From Paraburkholderia bannensis (GTDB lineage Bacteria > Pseudomonadota > Gammaproteobacteria > Burkholderiales > Burkholderiaceae): 64,000 nt of DNA. The stretch covers positions 246,471-310,470 of the forward strand of contig NZ_JACHBW010000010.1 in the NCBI RefSeq assembly GCF_014200455.1, read 5' to 3'. This document shows positions 52,254-60,015 of this stretch, in pieces. A program made the translations under genes and the position numbers. The notes below the pieces were generated by a model that did not search any database, was not told the DNA's origin, and worked only from the letters and a program-made list of their open reading frames with translations. Each line of letters opens with the position of its first letter. Positions within the stretch are counted from its first letter, which is position 1.

Positions 52254-54788
52254 TTACTCCAGCACGACGCTCGAGGCACTGTTGGCGGACGCCGATGCAG
52301 TCTGCCAGGAACACCCCTTCGGAACACTCGTAATCTGTGCAGGCAAACGCATGGACGACGCGCCCTGCTTGCTCCAGGACGCGCCTTTCTCCAGAATCTG
52401 GCCACTCGTGCCGTTCTCGATCAGGTCGGGCGTAATCTTGATGTACGAGCCTCCCGCGCCGATCCAGATTTCCTTGTCCGCCGAAATCACTACCTTGCCA
52501 TCTACGCTGGTGATCGTGAGGTCCTGCTCCGAAGTCAGCGCCATCGCATCGCTTTTAGCCTGAATCTCGACCTTACCCTTCGCCGCGAACAGTTTCATGC
52601 CCGCGTTCTGCGCAAAAAGGCTGATCTTTTCCATCACGCTTGCAATCAGCGATTTACCGGCGGCCACGTGTGTGGATTTGCCACTCACGATGTTGACCTG
52701 CTGGTTGGCCGTGAGCTGCGCCGAATCCTGTGTCGACACGCCTACGCCCGCAGGGCTCGCGATCAGCATGATCGGAGTAGAAAAGCCGTTCGCGTTGCCT
52801 GTTCCTCCGCCTGCTGTGCTGCCGCTACTGCCGCCGACGCTGCCGCCGACGCTGTACTGCGTCGCATCAGTGAACCTCTTCAGTGCGTCCTGCCCCTCCT
52901 GCAAGCTCTCGGCCTGATTCGACGAACTGGCGTCGGATGCAAGCTCGACAACGCTCTCGGCGCTCGCCAATTGCTCACTTGCAGCCGTCACGTTCAGCGG
53001 CTGCGCGATGGTCGCCGGATGAGTCGAGACAAACAGGCCCTGACCGGCCCGAATGGCGCCGTACGACTCCGACTTCAGGTCAAAACCGCTGCCAAGAAAT
53101 GTGCCCCGCGTGTTGTCCGTGTGCTGGATCAGGTAACCCAGATGCAAGTGGGACTGATAGCTGCTGGAGTACAACTGGACGCGATTCTGTTGCGTCGAGT
53201 CGTCCATCACGAGCTGGTTGTAACCCGTGCCGCCGTATTCGCGCGAGCGATATCCCGACAGCAGACCGTTCGAATGCCATACCGGCTGCGTCGCGCCGCC
53301 GTACAGCCGCGAAATGATTACCGGCCGGTCGCAATCCCCCTCCATGAAGCCCACCAGCACTTCATCGCCCTTGCGCAGCGGCTGCACACCGCCACGATTG
53401 GTACCCGCGTCAGGGAACGCGGTGCGCACCCAGCACGATGCTCGCTCGTCCTGACCATTGCGGCGATTCCAGGGAAACCATACCTTCGCCCGGTTCAGTG
53501 AGTCGGTGTAGACCTCCTCGCCTCTCGGCACCGAGACAATTGCATTCTGCAGTTGCATCACCGGCTTTTTGTGCTCGAACGGGCTACGAAATGGTACATT
53601 GCGCGGCAACGCTTCGACCGTCACGAGGAAAAGGCCTTCACTGCCATCAGCATGGCGCACCGTGGCACCCGCCTTTGCGTCTTCGATGTCCTTCGACAGC
53701 CCATCCGGGAAATCCTGCACGCCCGCCATTCCCGGCAGGTTATTGCGGATCAGCCAGTTCACCTCGATCAGCACGAACTCCCGGTCTGCCTGACTGCCTT
53801 CGTCGTGAACTGGATGGCCGCGTAACTCAAAGCGCCGGCCCGGCATGGCGCAGCGCAAGGCCCCCGCGCCGTGAAAGCGCTTCATTCTCGACATCCGCTC
53901 TTCGAGTCGGATATTCCCGCGCTTATCGCCGTCGCTTTGGTTCGACCACATGTACGCGCCGGGATAGTCGTAGACTTCACCGTCAGTCGGCAACGCATTC
54001 TGGGGAACGGTATCGCCCTGCACCTCCCGAGGTAAATCAGGACGCTTGTAATCGAACGAGCGCGACGTCAGCTGCGCACTTTCGATTTGCAACTGCTCCT
54101 TCCACTGCGTGAAACCATCCAGCTCGTCACCGATGCCCATACGCCCAAACTGAACAACAGGTTGTTTAAGCTCGGGCAAAGCGTAGGAGTCGTCCATCAC
54201 AACCACGGTGTGCGAACGACCGTCATCCGCGTACTCAAGGTACGGGAATATGCCAACCTCCTCCATACTGCGATGGACGAAATTCAGGTCATACTCCCAC
54301 TGCACGCGATTTGAATACGCTGGCAGCTGACCCTTCAGATCAAAACGAAACGCGCCCTTCGCCTGCGGATGTTCGTTGAAGACGTCCACCAGAATCTGCT
54401 GCCCGGCTTGCTCCTGCCAGTCACGCATATCGCGTCGCAAGCGCAGGAAATACAACCAGGAGGAAAAGCGGATTTGAAAAAACGTGAGCGGACCGTCAGC
54501 CCCAAGACGACTGAACCTGTGCACATAGCCGTGGATCGGCATGTAAGAGCCGTCCAGTTGCTGGATCCACAATGTGACCGTTCTGCCGATTAGCGCCTTC
54601 AGTTCAATCTGGTCGCCACGCGGCGAAACCGCATCGATGACATACTCACAATCGCGTCCAAGTCGTGATGTGCCCTTGACATAGAGCGGTAGTAACCAAT
54701 CGGTACCGAGTGGCGAATCAAGTCTAACCAGACGGTTATATTGGGAGTCACGCTGATTCAGCGAATTGTAGAGCGTGGTGGGATCCAT
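52254..54788 (-). CDS. vgrG: Type VI secretion VgrG spike protein
   Basis: 844 aa. N-terminal gp27-like domain (about 10-400: LVRLDSPLGTDWLLPL, NFVHRSMEEVGIFPYLEY), gp5-like OB fold (about 440-520: RAKVWFPWNRRNGQDERASCWVRTAFPDAG), and the beta-helix plus DUF2345 domain (about 520-800, GKSTHVAAGKSLIASVMEKI, ITSVDGKVVISADKEIWIG). There is a Gly/Ser-rich linker near 655-670. The tail is short and has no obvious toxin domain, so the cargo is adaptor-loaded. First gene of the cluster, preceded by an AT-rich region. Confidence 0.95.
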   Translation of the reverse strand: MDPTTLYNSLNQRDSQYNRLVRLDSPLGTDWLLPLYVKGTSRLGRDCEYVIDAVSPRGDQIELKALIGRTVTLWIQQLDGSYMPIHGYVHRFSRLGADGPLTFFQIRFSSWLYFLRLRRDMRDWQEQAGQQILVDVFNEHPQAKGAFRFDLKGQLPAYSNRVQWEYDLNFVHRSMEEVGIFPYLEYADDGRSHTVVVMDDSYALPELKQPVVQFGRMGIGDELDGFTQWKEQLQIESAQLTSRSFDYKRPDLPREVQGDTVPQNALPTDGEVYDYPGAYMWSNQSDGDKRGNIRLEERMSRMKRFHGAGALRCAMPGRRFELRGHPVHDEGSQADREFVLIEVNWLIRNNLPGMAGVQDFPDGLSKDIEDAKAGATVRHADGSEGLFLVTVEALPRNVPFRSPFEHKKPVMQLQNAIVSVPRGEEVYTDSLNRAKVWFPWNRRNGQDERASCWVRTAFPDAGTNRGGVQPLRKGDEVLVGFMEGDCDRPVIISRLYGGATQPVWHSNGLLSGYRSREYGGTGYNQLVMDDSTQQNRVQLYSSSYQSHLHLGYLIQHTDNTRGTFLGSGFDLKSESYGAIRAGQGLFVSTHPATIAQPLNVTAASEQLASAESVVELASDASSSNQAESLQEGQDALKRFTDATQYSVGGSVGGSSGSTAGGGTGNANGFSTPIMLIASPAGVGVSTQDSAQLTANQQVNIVSGKSTHVAAGKSLIASVMEKISLFAQNAGMKLFAAKGKVEIQAKSDAMALTSEQDLTITSVDGKVVISADKEIWIGAGGSYIKITPDLIENGTSGQILEKGASWSKQGASSMRLPAQITSVPKGCSWQTASASANSASSVVLE

Positions 54789-55241
54789 GCAGCTTCACCT
54801 CTATTGGCATTCGGCGGGGTTTCTGCCAACCATCGATTATAAATGCCTTTTCGGTCAATAAGCTGAAGAAAAATGACTCACCGCCCCTGCGTAAAATCAG
54901 GCGATTTTACCGAATTGGCCTAATTTAAATAGCGCACGGGAAAATAATTCCGCACTCCAGATACATCAAACCAATTTTTATGCAAAATGCGTTAATGGAT
55001 CGCGCAGGAGCAGCACTTCAACTCCGCACCGCTCAAATCGATCGCGGCTGTTTTCAGCGTACCCAGCTCATCAATGCGTCATCAAAATGATGCCCCACGG
55101 TAATCGACCGATGCTTAAGGAAGATGCAGTTGCCTGGAGTCTAGCCTTTTACACTCGCCACGCCTTCGCGCGAAGCCGTAATGCGAGAGAAATCGGCAGA
55201 GGCAATTTTTGAGGATAACTTTGCGCGGATGAAGAAAAACC
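54789..55241. other. AT-rich region between vgrG and the RNA promoter
   Basis: About 450 bp without a gene. A perfect hairpin GTAAAATC / GATTTTAC (54891-54910) sits 100 bp upstream of vgrG and may be an operator in its promoter region. Other dyads are 55076-55093 and the palindrome CTTCGCGCGAAG at 55164-55175. It probably holds the leftward vgrG promoter and divides the T6SS cargo from the recombinase element. Confidence 0.5.
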
Positions 55242-55271
55242 TTGACGCCCTCCCCGGAATCGCGATTTAAT
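55242..55271 (+). promoter_or_regulatory. Sigma-70 promoter for the structured leader
   Basis: -35 TTGACG (55242-55247) and -10 TTTAAT (55266-55271), each 5/6 to consensus, with an 18-bp spacer. It predicts a start near 55279, one kilobase ahead of the recombinase gene. Confidence 0.6.
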
Positions 55272-55278
55272 CAGATGA

Positions 55279-56308
55279 AAGGCCGCTCACTTTACGAGCA
55301 TCGACGATTCACCCCATCTTTGGGGTAGGGGCGCTTTGCGCCAAGATTTATATGAGACGTTGATCTAGCCTTACTGGGTTAGACCATGGTCTGCCTCCAA
55401 TCGGGTTCGGCGTCGCTTTAAAGCGGTTTATGGCCCACGTCTTAGCGGCTTATGGCTGCGTCACTTCGCGATCTCTCATTCTTCACTGCCTAACGTTGGC
55501 AACGGTTTTTTGCCGCTGACAACGCCGTTGCATTTCCCGTTAAGCCTTCCTCGACGATGTCGCGACGTGCGCTACACAGAGAGGTAGTCTTAGCAGGTTA
55601 CCGACCGGATAACGTCCCGGCAAAACTATGCCGAAGGCCAGCGCACGCGCGAGGGCCCGGCTGCTTCTCGTGCGCATCTCATTGCTGTTGAACAAGAACG
55701 GCCAGACTTGCCTTCCCGCCGGAGACCCTTGTCTAAGCCAGAAGTTGCTTGCGAGCACTGTCACCGGCGTCAACATGCGTCGTTAGCTCGCCTACGCGGG
55801 CGCGCTAGTTTCAGGTTGACTTCGCCTTCTAGAACGATTGCCTCCTCAATCGTTGCGGTCTGCTCTGCGCCCGCTGGCGCCCCGTGATTCCCCCGTCATG
55901 AGACGTGATCTCGGTGAGACGCTCTCCTCCGACGATCCGCCCACATCGAGTTCGCTTATCCCGAACCGTCATCGCCCATGTGCTGCATGCACACTAATGC
56001 GGTTGAACATCAGATGCGACGCTAAGCGACGCACGATATTCAACGCGCCTCCGGGCTCTCACTTCCACACACGCAGACCCTTCCACCGGCATCAACCGGG
56101 GACCCTCAGCTAAACCGCCCTCTGCGTCCTCTTCTCACTCACAAATTGCAGCAGACGAACGTCGCACCCTCGTTGAGTCTGCTTAGTCACCTGTTCCCCT
56201 GGAACAGGCCGCCATCACACCGATGGCAACCGGGTGCTCTCATGCGCGTCCCGCCGGCGCATGAGGATAGCTACAAGGCGGAGCAACCATACAAAGGAAA
56301 GAAGAACC
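55279..56308 (+). ncRNA. Candidate ~1-kb structured RNA / recombinase leader
   Basis: No reading frame here shows protein-like composition, but hairpins are dense. Clear ones: 55311-55326 (6-bp stem), 55330-55342 (GGCGC/GCGCC), 55488-55545 (attC-like nested stem), 55833-55854 (AACGATTG/CAATCGTT with CCTCCT loop), 55964-56004 (nested AACCGtCAT/ATGCGGTT around TGTGC/GCACA), 56190-56208 (CCTGTTCC/GGAACAGG) and 56239-56265 (9-bp CTCATGCGC/GCGCATGAG). Imperfect repeats GCGGYTTATGGC (55423, 55445) and ATGAGACGT(T)GATCT (55352, 55898) add to the structure. Drawn from the promoter to the recombinase start. Whether it is a separate RNA, a 5' leader, or recombinase-binding DNA is unknown. Confidence 0.5.
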
Positions 56309-57403
56309 GTGGGTCGAAGATCAAGGGGCGTCAACCATGCCGCGCAGATGAGCCGCGACGCAGGTGGAAGCAAAGATTCCCAGAAACACCGTCGCCTGCA
56401 CTGGAGCGAGTTCTCGCGCTTCGCTGCCCGTGTCGGCCACACGCTGGAGAATGTGAACGAAGTCGAAGACTGGATGCTTGAGCATTTTGTCTGGTTCCTC
56501 GTCGCTGGCGCGATGAAGCCAGGCACCCTGGCCAATTATCGCGCTTCGCTCTCGGTGATACAGACGATGGCGGGTCAAGACATGTCCGACTCGACGCGCA
56601 GCCGCGCGCTGCAACTTGAGCGACGGGATCGACACGGCAGACACCGCGCCCGCACGCAACAGGAATTCAACGATCTGCTCTGTGAGGCGCAAAAGATCGA
56701 CAACGGCGTCGTGCACGTGATTCGCCTGATGCGGTGGCTAGGGCTTCGCATGCGTGAAGCCCTCATGTGCGGTAAGTCACTGGAAACCTGGCGCGAACTG
56801 ATTCTGCAGGGGAATCGACGCCTGCCCATCGAACGCGGCGCCAAGAATGGGCGGCCGCGTCGTACCGAAGTGCTGATGGATCACGTCGACGAAACACTTG
56901 AGGCGATCAACGCCGCAATCGACTTCTGTCGCGATCGCGACTTCGAGTTGATAAGTGGTTGCAACGCCGATTTAAAAAGCGCGAAGTCGCGCCTGAAGTC
57001 CCGATTCGAGCAACTTCCAATGCGACGCGATCTCGCAAGCCACAGCTTGAGATTCACTTACGCCGTGGACTTCGCCAATGCAGCACTTGATCGAGGCACC
57101 CCGCCAGTTGAAGTGTTGACGCAGCTATCCGACCGCCTCGGGCACGGTCCCTCGCGAATGAAGATGATTCTCGAAGTCTACTGTTGGCAGATTCGCCACA
57201 GATTTCCCGAAAAAATCCAGTTGCCCAGTGACTTTGTTCCGCGCGCGCCTGCCAAGGAAGCGGCAACGCCAGAACCAGGTGACTTCGGCGACAAGAATCG
57301 CGTGAGCAACGAAGCTCATAAACGATGGACTTCATCGCGAAATCGCCGGATCAGATCAACTCGCGAAGGGAAAAGCTACCCAAAATTTCTGACCAATAAG
57401 TAG
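56309..57403 (+). CDS. Tyrosine recombinase (integrase domain protein)
   Basis: 364 aa from the GTG at 56309 (preceded by AAAGGAAAG with good spacing). N-terminal SAM-like core-binding domain (about 20-95: GGSKDSQKHRRLHWSEFSRFAARV). The catalytic domain has the first Arg in WLGLRMREALMCG, HxxR in SHSLRFTYAVDF, LGHGPSRMKMILEVY with the nucleophile Tyr in EVY, completing the R...HxxR...H/G...Y set. It resembles the Integrase_1/Phage_int_SAM_2 recombinases of proteobacterial mobile elements, not integron IntI. The basic C-terminal tail (about 325-364) is unusual. First gene of a three-gene operon (gaps 51 and 48 bp) after the long hairpin-rich leader. Confidence 0.85.
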   Translation: MGRRSRGVNHAAQMSRDAGGSKDSQKHRRLHWSEFSRFAARVGHTLENVNEVEDWMLEHFVWFLVAGAMKPGTLANYRASLSVIQTMAGQDMSDSTRSRALQLERRDRHGRHRARTQQEFNDLLCEAQKIDNGVVHVIRLMRWLGLRMREALMCGKSLETWRELILQGNRRLPIERGAKNGRPRRTEVLMDHVDETLEAINAAIDFCRDRDFELISGCNADLKSAKSRLKSRFEQLPMRRDLASHSLRFTYAVDFANAALDRGTPPVEVLTQLSDRLGHGPSRMKMILEVYCWQIRHRFPEKIQLPSDFVPRAPAKEAATPEPGDFGDKNRVSNEAHKRWTSSRNRRIRSTREGKSYPKFLTNK

Positions 57404-57454
57404 TCCAATGCTTCCTATGGGGACATATAGTTATTCACGAAGGAGAAAAGAGCC

Positions 57455-57910
57455 GTGCCACATTCGTTACTCACTGAGCAAGCTCACATCACGCTTAACC
57501 GATACAGCGGTGCCGGGGCAATCGGCACCTTACTGCCACTATGGGCCAAGTTTGAGAAATTCCTCGAGGCACTTGGACCGTTGCCAGCATCGATCCTAGA
57601 CATCCCGGAGCAAGCGCTTCGCGCATATGCAACACATCTCGACTACCAGGACTGCCATATCGATGATGCACTGGTCGCGCTTAGCGCCGTGCTTCTCGTC
57701 TGCCTTCGCGCAGGCTACTCCGCCAAGGTCTTGCGTACTGTGGTGATCGCGCGAATTCGTCGCCCTATTGAAAACCGACAATGGGATGCATTCCGCCTAC
57801 GCACTTACCAACCTCTCGAATCGTCACAGCGCGCTCGAACTCGCAGACGCCGAGCCAAACGCGAAGCGCTCGTCAACGATAGCGACCACGTAAATGGCCT
57901 CGCGCAATAA
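57455..57910 (+). CDS. Stand-alone SAM-like core-binding protein
   Basis: 151 aa. GTG start at 57455, 9 nt after AAGGAG. Residues ~25-90 (LWAKFEKFLEALG, PEQALRAYATHLD, ALSAVLLVCLRAG) follow the same W-F-(R/K)-F / LR.Y / L..I pattern as the recombinase core-binding domain of the preceding gene, but no catalytic domain follows. The C-terminus (about 120-140, SSQRARTRRRRAKREA) is strongly basic. It may modulate the recombinase by pairing with it or competing for its site; this is inference. No close named family was recognised. Confidence 0.6.
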   Translation: MPHSLLTEQAHITLNRYSGAGAIGTLLPLWAKFEKFLEALGPLPASILDIPEQALRAYATHLDYQDCHIDDALVALSAVLLVCLRAGYSAKVLRTVVIARIRRPIENRQWDAFRLRTYQPLESSQRARTRRRRAKREALVNDSDHVNGLAQ

Positions 57911-57958
57911 CGCAAATCGTCAAACAAGTACTCACCCATATCTACTGAAGGAAAATCA

Positions 57959-58759
57959 ATGACCCATCTGATTGCGGCACATTTCCAGAGCTCGAACAGC
58001 ACAGCGCAAGCATCGGCAGCGCAACTCCTTCACGCGCAAATGGGAGGGATTTTGCTTAAACCCGGTCCGTTCGATGCGTATGGCAATCGAGTTGCCAACG
58101 CACCCAGCGAGAATGAAGACGCGTTGGAAAATCACTACTGCACCATGATGACCTCTCGGCGCGGAGGAATTATTGACGTCTCGCCTGAGGAACGACAGTC
58201 CGTGATTGCGTTCATCCAGAAGCGGCGCGCGATTCTCACTGAAATGAAAACGATCATCGTCTCGGTCTCCCCGGACGACGACTCACAAAACGCCGCTGTA
58301 GAAACACTCACCGCGATTCGCGAGGCTGGCGTATCACCATCCGATATCCGAATTCTCGCCACCGACATGCCGCCAAATACGGCGAGCAGCGAGATCTACT
58401 CGAGGGTTGCTGACTATGCCCGCGAGGCAGGCATCACGCCGCCCCCGGAAGCGAGCCTTCCTATCTCGACGTCCTTCGCCAAAGCTCAGCAGTTCAAGAT
58501 GCCTATTGCTGCCGTCTTGAACAAATCGGTCGATTTCGAGACGGAATTGACGGTAGCGCGTCTGAACGGTGCCCCCGAAAAGGTCATGCATGCTCTGGCT
58601 CATAAGGTCATCGCACAACGAGAACTGTTGGACGCCGCAGACACGTTCAGGCGCGTAGCGGAGTTGCTGGGACTGCCATGCATCTCCCAGGATGAATGGC
58701 GAGCGGAGTTTCCGCTTACCGCGAACCGTAAGCGTACGAAAGTCGGGAGCATGGAATAA
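57959..58759 (+). CDS. StbB-like protein with degenerate P-loop
   Basis: 266 aa; ATG at 57959 after AAGGA. The overall pattern resembles plasmid StbB/MobD-type ParA-like proteins: N-terminal strand-loop-helix (HLIAAHFQSSNSTAQASAAQLLHAQM), central TIIVSVSPDDDSQNAAVETLTAIREAGV strand-helix, DIRILATDMPP, and a C-terminal helical part with FETELTVARLNGAPEKVMHALAHKVIAQRELLDAADTFRRV. The GK(T/S) of the Walker A loop is replaced by S/N/S/T residues, so ATP binding is doubtful. StbB partners with the actin-like StbA/ParM; a ParM-like gene lies 2.3 kb away. Assignment is tentative. Confidence 0.5.
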   Translation: MTHLIAAHFQSSNSTAQASAAQLLHAQMGGILLKPGPFDAYGNRVANAPSENEDALENHYCTMMTSRRGGIIDVSPEERQSVIAFIQKRRAILTEMKTIIVSVSPDDDSQNAAVETLTAIREAGVSPSDIRILATDMPPNTASSEIYSRVADYAREAGITPPPEASLPISTSFAKAQQFKMPIAAVLNKSVDFETELTVARLNGAPEKVMHALAHKVIAQRELLDAADTFRRVAELLGLPCISQDEWRAEFPLTANRKRTKVGSME

Positions 58760-58806
58760 CGGCACCCATCCCAATTGGCGTGCAACAGCGCCATGACTTT
58801 TCAGAT

Positions 58807-58836
58807 CAACGGCCCACGCCAATTTGTGGACCGTTG
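58807..58836 (+). terminator. Hairpin after the StbB-like gene
   Basis: CAACGG-C-CCAC (58807-58817) pairs with GTGG-A-CCGTTG (58826-58836), one mismatch, 8-nt loop. There is no U-tract. A second perfect stem GGAGCGG/CCGCTCC lies at 58906-58926. Together they probably close the recombinase operon or the opposite gene at 58957. Confidence 0.45.
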
Positions 58837-58956
58837 ACCCGAACTTGTTCGGCCCTTAGCCGCACGCTGATATCGTCCTGATCCGCAACGTCGTCAATCT
58901 GATCAGGAGCGGTTGCTCGCCGCTCCGTGCAAAATCACCTCAGCAGCGTGAACTGA

Positions 58957-59421
58957 TCACGCCTTGTCCGCACGCTCGACGGAATGCAGCGCAATCCTAA
59001 CGTCCTCCGCCATGATAGTGCTCGAACCATCGAGCAGGTAGCGCATTGCGGCCCTGTCAAGTACGCGTCTACATATCGCGTCCGTATCCGAAAAGAAGCG
59101 ATCGCGCACCGCTTGAGCTACGACCTCAACGGTATGGCGCGAGATGCATAACGGGTCGGTCGACATAATCAAAAGCCTCGTACGGACATAGGAAGCAATC
59201 CAGTTTCTACTATCGTCGAGAAGCACCAACGCACAATGTCGGCAATAGAAGCTGCCCGGTGCACCGTTAGTCCCGTGTTCTTCCGCTGATTCGGCGCTTT
59301 GGACCTCTCGGTCCAGAGGCTCTTCGTACACAGAGTGCACAAGCATTTCCCAACACCATTCGCAATTTCCGCACGCGCAATGCTGACGGTTATGACCTAC
59401 TGGCATCTCATCAAACGTCAT
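58957..59421 (-). CDS. Small six-cysteine protein, unknown
   Basis: 154 aa; ATG at 59421 with AGGAG 7 nt upstream. N-terminal zinc-ribbon-like cysteines at Cys15, Cys17, Cys20, Cys23 (HCACGNCEWCWEML) and a second pair Cys60/Cys63 (FYCRHC). The C-terminal half (about 80-150) is helical (RHTVEVVAQAVRDRF, CRRVLDRAAMRYLL). It is transcribed opposite to the recombinase operon. No named family recognised; it could be a regulator of the element. Confidence 0.55.
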   Translation of the reverse strand: MTFDEMPVGHNRQHCACGNCEWCWEMLVHSVYEEPLDREVQSAESAEEHGTNGAPGSFYCRHCALVLLDDSRNWIASYVRTRLLIMSTDPLCISRHTVEVVAQAVRDRFFSDTDAICRRVLDRAAMRYLLDGSSTIMAEDVRIALHSVERADKA

Positions 59422-59703
59422 CGCAACTCTCCTGACTAACGAAGTTAGCGATCGCCTCGTTCCCGTAGACGCTCGCTAATCCAGTATTCCGTCCCTATCG
59501 CAAAGTCAAGCTGAGGCTCCGGCGCCCGCGTTTTCCAAGCGCGTACGAATTTCGAGAGAGGTTTTTTCCTTAACTATCTGATAACAAACGAAATAAGCAG
59601 TCCATGAACGCGTGAAATTTGTGAAACTCAAGGCAAGAAGACAGCTCCAGAACAACTGAAGATCAAAAGATGTACAAAAAACTGCACCATTCTGCAGAAA
59701 AGC

Positions 59704-59720
59704 CTGCAGGCGCCTGCAAA
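59704..59720 (-). repeat. 17-bp motif, copy 1 (inverted)
   Basis: CTGCAGGCGCCTGCAAA, the reverse complement of the motif at 63274-63290. It contains the 14-bp palindrome TGCAGGCGCCTGCA. The two copies flank the ParM region in opposite orientation. Confidence 0.7.
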
Positions 59721-59884
59721 GTTCGGCAGAAACGACCGCCGATATAAACAGCATGTCGTGCTCTATATTTTCCGACACAAGGAGTAGGCTCGTTCGTGCA
59801 AGGCGAACTCAAGAAGCTCCCAATTCGGGCGATAGCAAAGGTGACATGTTTCCGAAACATGAAGATCGAGAGCAAAAAACAAAA

Positions 59885-59911
59885 AAGGCTGCACCTTATG
59901 GGTGCAGCCTT
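59885..59911 (-). terminator. Leftward Rho-independent terminator
   Basis: AAGGCTGCACC (59885-59895) pairs with GGTGCAGCCTT (59901-59911), loop TTATG. On the minus strand it is followed by a TTTTTTGTTTTTT tract, a near-ideal terminator. It lies 39 bp downstream of the small ORF that IS5 interrupted. Confidence 0.85.
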
Positions 59912-60015
59912 GATCTGAACTACTGGTGGAAACTGAACACCGAAGAAACGTTAGCGCTTACGCCTGCTGCGGGCACGGTTCGACTTCTGGGTATTGCGCT
60001 CCATGAGAATGCTAA

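Noticed and set aside
55488..55545. Full integron interpretation (attC plus integrase)
   Set aside because: The neighbouring recombinase lacks the IntI character, there is one stem only, and no gene cassettes follow. Kept only as a similarity.
55838..56113. 91-codon + ORF and a 78-codon minus ORF (55540-55776) inside the structured region
   Set aside because: Their composition is unlike real proteins of this genome, there are no ribosome sites, and both cross conserved-looking hairpins.
59506..59778. 90-codon minus ORF with a hydrophobic stretch
   Set aside because: GTG start without a ribosome site and no family resemblance. The hydrophobic run alone is not enough to call a gene.
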